Assembly: GCA_035513175.1 (NCBI GenBank)
Contig: DATKCN010000010.1
Location: 1-7,756, forward strand
DNA: 7,756 bases
Reading direction: 5' to 3'
Origin: DATKCN01 sp035513175
GTDB lineage: Bacteria; Chloroflexota; Chloroflexia; Thermomicrobiales; CFX8
The position numbers and the translations under genes are program-made. The notes under the pieces were generated by a model. That model had not been told where the DNA came from, searched no databases, and saw only the letters and a program-made list of their open reading frames with translations. Position 1 is the stretch's first letter; each line of letters opens with the position of its first letter. Of this stretch, positions 1 to 6,600 are shown piece by piece.

Positions 1-1485
1 GTCCAGGGGAGCGCCGTCGAGGTAGGCGCCCGCGTTGACGTCCATGTCGCGTCCGAGCAGCGTGTAACGCTCAGTCGTCGTGACGATCTTGATGGTCGGG
101 ACGAAGGGGAAGTTGGTGATCGAGCCGTTGCCGGTGACAAAGAGCAGGAAATTCGAGCCGGAGGCGACCTGTCCGGCGATGCTTTCGAGATCGTTGCCGG
201 GGCTGTCCATGAAGTAACAGCCGGGCTCGTTCATCGGCTCGGCGTAGTCGATGACGTGATCGAGCCGCACATCGGGGTGGCGCTTCATGGCGGCGCCGAT
301 CGACTTGATGGCGATGTTGTAGAGGCCGCGGTAGAGGTTGCCGCCGGTCGGGTTGCCCTCGGCGGTGTGGCCGTGCCAGGCGACCCGTTCCTTGAAGCGC
401 TCGACGGCGTTCAGGAAGCTGCGGGCGGTGTCAATGTCCTTCACGTTGGCGAGCACGTACTGCTCGGCGCCGATCAGCTCGTCGGTCTCGGCCAGGTTGG
501 ACGCGCCACCGTGCTGCACGATGGCCTTCGCGGCCCAGGCGGCCAGCGGGTTGCCAGATACGCCGGAGAAGGCGTCGGAGCCGCCGCATTGCAGGCCGAG
601 CTTGAGGGCCGATAACGGCTGGGGCGTGCGCTGAGCGGCGGCGACGGCGGGCAACCAGCCCTCAACGAGCGACGCGCCCTGCTGCAGATCTGCCTCGAAC
701 GTGCTGCGGATGGTGACGAAGCGGCGCCTCACGTCGTCGAGCGGGTAGCCGTGCGCCCGCATGTAGTCCCTGAGCATGCTGCCGGTGACGGCCTCGTCGC
801 CATGATCGACGATCAGGACGGCGCCGACGTTGGGATGCACGGTGAAACCGGCCAGCGTGCGCAGCAGCAGGTCGCGATTGTTGGGAGCGCCAGCCCCGCC
901 TTCGGTGTGGCTGACGGCAACGATGCCGTCGATGCCGGGGTGACGCGCGGCGACATCAGCCATGCGCTCCTCAAGCGCCCGCGCCCAGCTGCTGGTGCGC
1001 GAGGTCGTGGCGAGGATGACGACATAGTTGCGCGTTCCGATGCCCCGGCGCAGTCCACGGTCGTAGCCGTCGAATGTGCGCTGAGACGTGTCCGGCAGCA
1101 GCGGCGTAGGGAGCGCGGGATGCAGGCGGGCTTCGTCGAGGACGAACGGCTCCAGCGCCGTGTCGCGGAAGTTCGGCGTCGACGGCAGGAGAAAGTCGAC
1201 GTGCCGCAGGCGCAGCGCCTCCAGCATGCGCGCGTTGTGGAGATAGCTGCCCGGCGCTATGTCGCGCAGCGCGTAGCCGAACGGCAGCCCCCATGAGGTG
1301 AGCGCCTCACCTGCTCGAATCGGCGCGATGGCGAAGCGATGCCCTTCGAGGACGGTCACGTCGGTCACGGTCTCGACGCCGTCGATCAGCAGGCGCGTCT
1401 CGGAGGGCAGGCGGCGGGTGGCAATGGCGGTGTTGTCGCCCAGCGCGGGGACGCGGCTGACGTCATTAAGGTTGAGTGTTGTCAT
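1..1485 (-). CDS. UxaA/GarD-family sugar-acid dehydratase with N-terminal SAF domain, C-terminus cut by window edge
   Basis: The reading frame is open for 495 codons from the ATG at 1485-1483 to the left edge. It aligns end to end with remembered Escherichia coli altronate dehydratase UxaA. Residues about 17-84 form the SAF-like domain (EGHRFA at 48-53, SWGLPFGYAL at 64-73, HN at 83-84). The catalytic-domain hallmarks are GIGTRNYVVIL (148-158), HPNVGAVLIV (217-226), LGLQCGGSD (296-304), GNPTGGN (377-383), FMDSPGND (425-432) and FVPTIKI (461-467). Family members dehydrate aldonate or aldarate sugar acids (altronate, galactarate) in the cytoplasm, normally with a metal ion. The substrate cannot be told here. 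Comparison with UxaA suggests roughly 45 residues are missing. Three cysteines of UxaA are replaced (R163, G197, D230), so this is a divergent subfamily and may act on another sugar acid. A weak ribosome site, GGTGAG (complement of 1497-1502), lies 11 nt before the start. Family assignment is sure; exact reaction is not. Confidence 0.9.
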   Translation of the reverse strand, partial: MTTLNLNDVSRVPALGDNTAIATRRLPSETRLLIDGVETVTDVTVLEGHRFAIAPIRAGEALTSWGLPFGYALRDIAPGSYLHNARMLEALRLRHVDFLLPSTPNFRDTALEPFVLDEARLHPALPTPLLPDTSQRTFDGYDRGLRRGIGTRNYVVILATTSRTSSWARALEERMADVAARHPGIDGIVAVSHTEGGAGAPNNRDLLLRTLAGFTVHPNVGAVLIVDHGDEAVTGSMLRDYMRAHGYPLDDVRRRFVTIRSTFEADLQQGASLVEGWLPAVAAAQRTPQPLSALKLGLQCGGSDAFSGVSGNPLAAWAAKAIVQHGGASNLAETDELIGAEQYVLANVKDIDTARSFLNAVERFKERVAWHGHTAEGNPTGGNLYRGLYNIAIKSIGAAMKRHPDVRLDHVIDYAEPMNEPGCYFMDSPGNDLESIAGQVASGSNFLLFVTGNGSITNFPFVPTIKIVTTTERYTLLGRDMDVNAGAYLDGAPLD

Positions 1486-1568
1486 TATGTCCAGTTCTCA
1501 CCACGGGTGCAAGGACGTGAACGACGCGAACGGGCGCGATTGAACCGCCTGCCGCAACGCACGGCGCC

Positions 1569-1603
1569 CGATCCGGGTAGGGGAGGGTTTGCAACCCTCC
1601 CGC
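1569..1603 (+). repeat. Left arm of inverted-repeat element, palindromic
   Basis: The arm begins CGATCCGGGTAGGG and ends in CCTCCCGC. Inside it GGGAGGGTT (1581-1589) pairs perfectly with AACCCTCCC (1593-1601) over a TGC loop, giving a 9-bp GC-rich hairpin. Neither neighbouring gene ends here, so it is unlikely to be a gene-end terminator, and no T-tract follows the stem. Confidence 0.8.
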
Positions 1604-1700
1604 GCGTGGCTGCCTGCTGGTCTGGCAGCACCCGCCACCGCGGCAGCCGCAACATGGTCCCGAACGAGTCGTCATGGACCGGACTACGTAGCGTCCAGCG

Positions 1701-1735
1701 GCGGGAGGGTTAGAAACCCTCCCCTACCCGGATCG
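1701..1735 (-). repeat. Right arm of inverted-repeat element, palindromic
   Basis: This is the reverse complement of the left arm except for two adjacent bases. It carries the same hairpin, GGGAGGGTT (1703-1711) with AACCCTCCC (1715-1723), over an AGA loop. The stem is fully conserved while the changes sit in the loop region, which suggests that the palindrome itself has been kept. Confidence 0.8.
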
Positions 1736-1762
1736 ACGGGCGTGGCATGGTTCGAGGATCAA

Positions 1763-1775
1763 TCAATCCGACGAC
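1763..1775 (+). repeat. 13-bp direct repeat, copy 1
   Basis: TCAATCCGACGAC occurs here and again at 1914-1926, 151 bp further on, in the same orientation. The flanks do not match. It could be a regulator-binding site for the antiporter gene or a trace of past rearrangement. No regulator in the window can be assigned to it. Confidence 0.35.
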
Positions 1776-1829
1776 TGCGATCAAGCCCTTCGCTACCAGC
1801 GCCAGCTGACGCTCGTCCTCGCGACGCAC

Positions 1830-1845
1830 CCCGGATCGGGCGCCG
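1830..1845 (-). repeat. Third partial copy of the element's outer end
   Basis: CCCGGATCGGGCGCCG here is the exact 16-base reverse complement of 1562-1577, which covers the first nine bases of the left arm plus seven bases of left flank. It lies 94 bp beyond the right arm. It may be the remnant of a second element or an alternative pairing partner for the left arm. The region is GC-rich, so chance is less remote than the length implies. Confidence 0.5.
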
Positions 1846-1886
1846 CGCGTCCAGCTTGCAGGATACACGGGATCCGGCGAGCGCGA

Positions 1887-1895
1887 TGCTACGAT
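1887..1895 (+). promoter_or_regulatory. Possible extended -10 promoter for the antiporter gene
   Basis: TGCTACGAT fits the extended -10 form TGn-TAnnnT, with four of six -10 bases matching TATAAT, including the key T1890, A1891 and T1895. There is no good -35 box 16-18 bp upstream. Transcription would start near 1902 and leave a leader of about 40 nt before the antiporter start. This is pattern matching only. Confidence 0.2.
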
Positions 1896-1913
1896 GTGGA
1901 GGTCATCGTGAGG

Positions 1914-1926
1914 TCAATCCGACGAC
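1914..1926 (+). repeat. 13-bp direct repeat, copy 2
   Basis: Second exact copy of TCAATCCGACGAC. It starts 31 bp before the antiporter start codon, in the presumed 5' untranslated leader, where a protein-binding or RNA-level control site would affect expression of that gene. Confidence 0.35.
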
Positions 1927-1934
1927 GCGGCCAC

Positions 1935-1940
1935 GGGGAG
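1935..1940 (+). promoter_or_regulatory. Ribosome binding site deciding the antiporter start
   Basis: GGGGAG lies 4 nt before the ATG at 1945 but only 1 nt before the in-frame GTG at 1942, which favours ATG 1945. An in-frame TGA at 1909-1911 rules out any start further upstream than 1912. Confidence 0.6.
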
Positions 1941-1944
1941 CGTG

Positions 1945-3606
1945 ATGCTGGGGCTGGACAACATCTTTTATGAATTCGCGGCGCTGCTGCTGGTGGCGGC
2001 GGTGTTCGGCGCGATTGGCACGTTGCTGCGGCAGCCGCTGATCGTGGCCTTCATCGCCGTTGGCATCGCGGTCGGTCCGACCTGGCTGCGCATCATCGAG
2101 TCCGAGGAGGCGCTCGAACTGCTGGCGGAGATGGGGGTCGCGCTGCTGCTGTTCGTCGTCGGCCTCAAGCTTGACCTGCACCTGATCCGCGGCGCCGGGC
2201 CGGTGGCGCTAGTGACCGGCCTGGGACAGGTCGCGTTCACGTCCATCATCGGTTTCGGGCTGTGCCTGCTGCTGGGGCTGTCGCTCGTCCATTCGATTTA
2301 TGTCGCGGTGGCTCTCACCTTCTCCAGCACGATCATCATCGTCAAGCTGCTGTCGGACAAGCGCGAGATCGACTCGCTGCACGGGCGCGTGGCCGTGGGT
2401 CTGCTGATCGTGCAGGACATCGTCGTCGTGCTGGTGATGATCACGCTATCCGCCTTCGGCACGGGCAGCGAGGACGTGAGCATCGCCACCGAGGCCGCGC
2501 TGGTGCTCGCCAAAGGCGCGGCGCTGCTGGCTGCGATCGGCGTGCTGATGCGCTTCGTCATCCCCGCCACGCTGAGCTTCCTGTCCCGCTCCCGCGAGCT
2601 GTTGATCCTGTCCGCGATTGCCTGGGCGCTCGCGCTGGCAGCCGTCGGCGACGCGCTTGGGTTCAGCAAGGAGGTCGGCGCGTTTCTCGCGGGCGTGTCG
2701 CTGGCGTCGACAGCCTTCCGCGAGCCGATCAGCACCCGTCTGGTCACGCTGCGGGACTTCCTGCTGCTGTTCTTCTTTCTAACGCTTGGCGCCAGCCTCG
2801 ACCTCGGCGAGCTGGGCGGGCAAATCGCCCCGGCGCTCGTGCTGTCGATCTTCGTGCTGGCCGGCAACCCGCTGGTCGTCATGGGCATCATGGCGGTCAT
2901 GGGCTACCGGAGACGCACGAGCTTTCTGACCGGATTGACGGTCGCGCAGATCAGCGAGTTCTCGCTCATTCTCGGCGCGCTGGGGCTCAGCCTCGGCCAC
3001 ATCGATGCCGGCACGATGAGCCTCATCACGCTCGTCGGCCTGATCACGATTGGGACATCGACGTACCTGATCCTGTATTCGCACCAGATCTACGACCGGC
3101 TCGCGCCGTGGCTGCGGGTGTTCGAGCGTCGCGACGCACGCGCGGGGAAAAGTGACGCCGGCGATCAACAGGTCGAGATCCTCGTGTTCGGTCTGGGACG
3201 CTACGGCAGCGCGGTCACCAGGCATCTCCACGACGGTGGCTGGACGGTGCGGGCCTTCGACTTCGACCCGCAGGCTGTGGCCGCGATGCAGGAAGCGGGC
3301 ATCGACGCGCGCTTCGGGGACGCCGAGGATCCGGAGTTCCCCGAGACGTTGCCGCTGGACCAGGCGCGGCTGGTCGTCTCGACCGTGCCATTGCTGGATT
3401 CGAACCTGGCGCTGATCCACTCGCTGCGGCACTGGGACTATGACGGACAGATCGCGGTCACGGCGCACAGCGATCTGGAGACGGAGATTCTCCAGCGAGA
3501 CGGAGCGCACATCGTCCTGCGGCCATATCTGGACGCCGCCGCCGAGGCCAAGGATATCCTGGAGGCCACGTTGCGACAGGAGTCCGAACGCGTTGCCAGC
3601 GCGTGA
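1945..3606 (+). CDS. CPA2 (Kef-type) monovalent cation:proton antiporter with C-terminal TrkA-N domain
   Basis: A complete gene for a 553-residue inner-membrane protein. Residues about 1-385 are strongly hydrophobic with around 12 membrane segments and match the Na+/H+ exchanger (CPA2) fold. Visible motifs are LLIVQDI (153-159), with the QD pair of the family's ion-binding helix, EVGAFLAGVSLA (243-254), LFFFLTLGASLDL (275-287) and AQISEFSLILG (334-344). A charged linker (about 390-408) leads to a cytoplasmic TrkA-N/RCK domain (about 410-535). That domain has the Rossmann loop VFGLGRYGSAV (414-424), the acidic end FDFD (438-441) of the second strand, and FGDAEDPE (457-464). RCK domains gate such transporters by binding NAD(H) or another nucleotide. 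There is no TrkA-C domain after it. Family members exchange K+ or Na+ for H+ in pH and osmotic homeostasis; the ion is not decidable here. GTG 1942 is an alternative start. The helicase gene follows 86 nt downstream in the same direction. Confidence 0.92.
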   Translation: MLGLDNIFYEFAALLLVAAVFGAIGTLLRQPLIVAFIAVGIAVGPTWLRIIESEEALELLAEMGVALLLFVVGLKLDLHLIRGAGPVALVTGLGQVAFTSIIGFGLCLLLGLSLVHSIYVAVALTFSSTIIIVKLLSDKREIDSLHGRVAVGLLIVQDIVVVLVMITLSAFGTGSEDVSIATEAALVLAKGAALLAAIGVLMRFVIPATLSFLSRSRELLILSAIAWALALAAVGDALGFSKEVGAFLAGVSLASTAFREPISTRLVTLRDFLLLFFFLTLGASLDLGELGGQIAPALVLSIFVLAGNPLVVMGIMAVMGYRRRTSFLTGLTVAQISEFSLILGALGLSLGHIDAGTMSLITLVGLITIGTSTYLILYSHQIYDRLAPWLRVFERRDARAGKSDAGDQQVEILVFGLGRYGSAVTRHLHDGGWTVRAFDFDPQAVAAMQEAGIDARFGDAEDPEFPETLPLDQARLVVSTVPLLDSNLALIHSLRHWDYDGQIAVTAHSDLETEILQRDGAHIVLRPYLDAAAEAKDILEATLRQESERVASA

Positions 3607-3676
3607 CGCCCCACGCCGCCGTGCCCCGGTGTTACCATGCCACTGAAACGTGCGCCGCCTGCGATCCCGCGCCGTG

Positions 3677-3681
3677 AGGAG
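3677..3681 (+). promoter_or_regulatory. Ribosome binding site of the helicase-nuclease gene
   Basis: AGGAG lies 11 nt before ATG 3693, slightly long but the best match upstream. An in-frame TGA at 3675-3677 excludes starts further upstream. The next in-frame Met (ATG 3711, residue 7) has no ribosome site in front of it. Confidence 0.55.
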
Positions 3682-3692
3682 CACGGGTCACC

Positions 3693-6600
3693 ATGAACGC
3701 TGAGCCCAACATGGCCGACAGCCACCAGACGGGACCGGCTCCCAGCGCGGCGGAGCGCCTGCGCGCCGCCCGCCGCGAGCTACTCGACCTGGGGCTGCGC
3801 AACTCGCTGATCAACTACCGGCCGCTGAAGACACGCGGCGTCGAGGTCGTGGGCGAGTCGCCGGCGGAGGTGTTCCGCATCCTGGTGCGCGAGGGACGGC
3901 GCATGGCGTTCCAGCCCGCGCGGGAGGCGGAGTCTGAGGCGCAGCAGGGCGAGCTGCTGGCGCAGCCCGTCGAGCCGTCGCCCGAGGAGATCGAGGCGCG
4001 GCAACGCGACGCGCACCTGCAAACGCGGGAATCGTCGACGCAGCTGCAGTCACGGCTGCTGCAGACGTACTACTCGGCGCGCACGTTCATCGAGGAGCAA
4101 GGCGCCAACATCCTGTATCTGGCACTGGGTGTGCTGACCTGGCGCGAGAGCGACAGCAGCGAGGAGCGCCGCCGGGCGCCGCTGGTGCTCGTGCCGGTCA
4201 CGCTGGAACGCTCGAACGCGCTGGACCGCTTCCACCTGACGCACAGCGGCGACGAGATCGGCGACAATCTCTCGCTGGCCGCCAAGCTGCGCTCCGAGTT
4301 CGCGATCGAGGCCCCGACATTGCCGGAACTTGAAGACCTCGACATCGAGGCCTTCTTCGACGCGTTCGAGGCGGCCATTGCCGCCCAGCCGCGCTGGCAG
4401 GTCGACCGGGGCGCGATCGCGCTGGGCTTCTTCTCCTTCGGCAAGTTCCTGATGTACCGCGACCTGGACAGCTCGACCTGGCCGCCGGAACTGCAACCGA
4501 CCGAGCACCATCTGCTGCGCGCGCTGCTCTCGCCGGACGGATTCGACGAGCCGCCGTCCGGCATCGCCGATGACGCCTTCATCGACCCGCTGCTGGCGCG
4601 CGGGAAGATACACGAGGTGGTTGACGCCGACAGCTCGCAGACGCTGGCGATCCTCGACGTGAACGCCGGGCGGAACCTGATCATTCAGGGACCGCCCGGC
4701 ACCGGCAAGTCGCAGACGATCACGAACATCATCGCCGAGGCGATCGGGGCCGGAAAAACGGTGCTATTCGTGGCGGAGAAGATGGCGGCGCTGGAGGTCG
4801 TCAAGCGGCGGCTCGATCAGGTCGGTTTGGGCGAAGCCTGCCTGGAGCTACACTCTCACAAGATCAACAAGCGCTCGATGCTGCAGGAGCTGCAACGCAC
4901 GCTGGAGCTTGGCAAGCCCCGCGCGGCCGCCCTGGACAGCGAGCTGAGCCTGCTGGACGACTACCGCGCGCGCCTCAACGCGTACTGCGACGCGGTCAAC
5001 ACCCCCATCGGCGAGAGCGGCGTCACGCCGTACCGCGCCTACGGAGAGCTGGCGCGCCTGGGCGCGGCGCGCGGCGAGGATGCGTGGCCGCGCTTGCAGC
5101 TGCCGGCCATGGCGCACTGGACCGCGACCGACTTCGCGCGGCGCGAGGCGATCGTGCGCGAGCTGCAGGCGCACGTCGCCGCCATCGGCGTCCCAGCCCA
5201 CCACCCGTTCTGGGGCAGCCGCCGCGCGCTGCTGCTGCCGAGCGACCGGGAGCGCCTGGCGGAGGAGTTGCGCGCCGCGCGGGCAGCGTTCGACGCGCTG
5301 CAACAGGCAGGCGCCGGGGTCGCGCGGCTGCTGCGTGTGCATCCCCCGCGTGACCGGCGCCAGACGACGGTGCTGCGCGACGCGGCGCGCCGGGCGCTGG
5401 CGTCCCCGGTCCCGCCGGACGTCGATCTGGCGTCCGGCGCGTGGCTGGGCAACGCGGACGAGCTGCGCCAGCTGGTCGCCTCGGGCAAGGAGCTGGCGGC
5501 GATACGCGAGCGGCGCGCCGAAACGTTGATCCCGGAGGCGTGGCAGCAGGACCTGCTCCAACTGCGTCAGGACCTCGTGGCCTACCGCGAGAAGTGGTGG
5601 CGCTCGCTGTCCGGCACGTACCGGCGGGCGCGGCGGACGCTGGGGGGACTGTGCGTGTCGACGCCGCCGAAGAGTGTCGATGAGCAGCTCGCGCTGGTTG
5701 ACGACATCATGAGCGCCCGGCGGCACGAAAAGGTGATTCACCAGCATTCGCAGCTCGGAGCGGCGGCGTTCGGCCCGCACTGGAAGGGGTCCGATGCGCG
5801 CTGGGACGAACTGGGGACGTGGGCGGAATGGCTGATCGAGCTGCACGGTGACATCAGCGCCCGCACGATCCCCCACGAGCTGCTGCCGTACCTGGCGGAC
5901 CCGGCGCCCCCGGAGGAGCTGCAAGCCGCCAAGGACACGCAGACCAGCGCGATGCGCGACTGGGACGCGCGGCTGGGCGCGCTCGACGATCTGCTGGAGT
6001 TCGACTCGGCCCGGCGCTTCGGAGCGAGCGGCGCGCTCGACGCGCAGCCATACGGCGCGCTCGACGGGCTGCTCGCCGTCTGGACGGCGCAGATCGACCG
6101 GCTGGACGAGATGGTGGCCTTCAACCGCTCTTCGGACGCCTGCCCGCGCGAGGGTCTGGAAGAGGTTGCCGGCGCCGCCGAGCGCTGGCCCGGCGCCGCC
6201 ACGCGGCTCACCGACGCGTTACGGAGCGGTTGGCACAGCGTGCTGCTCGAGCGGGCGCTACGCGAGCGGCCGGCACTGTCGCAATTCGACGCGGGCAGCC
6301 ACGAGCACGTCATCACGCGCTTCCGGGAGCTGGACCGGCTGACGTTCGAGCACAACCGCGCGCGGCTGGCCGTCGAGCACTGGAACCGGCTGCCCCGCCA
6401 CGAGGGAGGCGGACAACTGGCGACACTGCGGCGCGAGTTCGCGAAACGCTCGCGCCACCTGCCGATCCGGCGGCTGATGGAGCGCGCCGGGAACGCGATT
6501 CAGGCCATCAAGCCGGTGTTCATGATGGGGCCGCTATCGATCGCGACGTACATCCCGCCGGGAACGGTGACGTTCGATCTCGTCATCTTCGACGAAGCCA

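Larger units (their letters stand above)
1569..1735. repeat. MITE- or REPIN-like inverted-repeat element, non-coding
   Basis: The element consists of two 35-nt arms (1569-1603 and 1701-1735) in inverted orientation around a 97-nt spacer. The arms match at 33 of 35 positions; the two differences are adjacent and fall in the loop of each arm's own hairpin. The spacer also has local pairing: GCTGCC (1609-1614) with GGCAGC (1624-1629). There is no transposase frame inside and no convincing target-site duplication: the flanking 8-mers ACGGCGCC and ACGGGCGT share only their first four bases. The form resembles a miniature inverted-repeat element or a REPIN (two REP palindromes in inverse orientation). 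Only copies elsewhere in the genome would prove mobility. Transcribed as RNA, it could also fold into one long hairpin in the leader region of the antiporter gene. Confidence 0.6.
1486..1944. other. Divergent intergenic region with inverted-repeat element
   Basis: This stretch separates two genes transcribed away from each other, so it should carry both promoters and not terminators. The longer open frames across it (for example 1589-1945 on the plus strand) run through the hairpins, have arginine/proline/alanine-rich low-complexity translations and match no protein I recognise, so I call no gene here. It holds the 167-bp inverted-repeat element at 1569-1735, a further inverted copy of the element's end at 1830-1845, a 13-bp direct repeat (1763-1775 and 1914-1926), and a possible extended -10 promoter before the antiporter gene. 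Confidence 0.8.

Noticed and set aside
256..1296. Plus-strand open frames at 256-615 and 751-1296
   Set aside because: The minus-strand frame through this region gives a continuous UxaA-family protein; the plus frames are its mirror and resemble no protein.
1484..1512. TTGCAC, 17 bp, CATAAT promoter-like pair on the minus strand before the dehydratase gene
   Set aside because: Spacing is ideal, but the -10 box overlaps the start codon, so transcription would begin inside the gene. Valid only if translation starts further downstream, which the SAF-domain alignment does not support.
1581..1601. GC-rich hairpin as a rho-independent terminator
   Set aside because: No T-tract follows the stem on either strand and neither flanking gene ends here; it is better explained as part of the repeat element.
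1569..1735. CRISPR array
   Set aside because: There are only two arms, in inverted and not direct orientation, with a single 97-nt spacer and no cas gene.
1589..1945. 118-codon plus-strand frame in the intergenic region
   Set aside because: It begins inside the left palindrome, runs through the right arm, has a Pro/Arg/Ala-rich translation and no good ribosome site.
2779..3684. Minus-strand 301-codon frame opposite the antiporter gene
   Set aside because: It lies almost wholly over the well-supported antiporter frame, has a low-complexity Arg/Asp/Gln-rich translation and no recognisable domain.
3637..3696. 19-codon frame starting MPLKRAPP whose TGA overlaps the helicase ATG (ATGA)
   Set aside because: It has no real ribosome site, a Pro/Arg-rich translation and a length expected by chance. 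The helicase has its own AGGAG.
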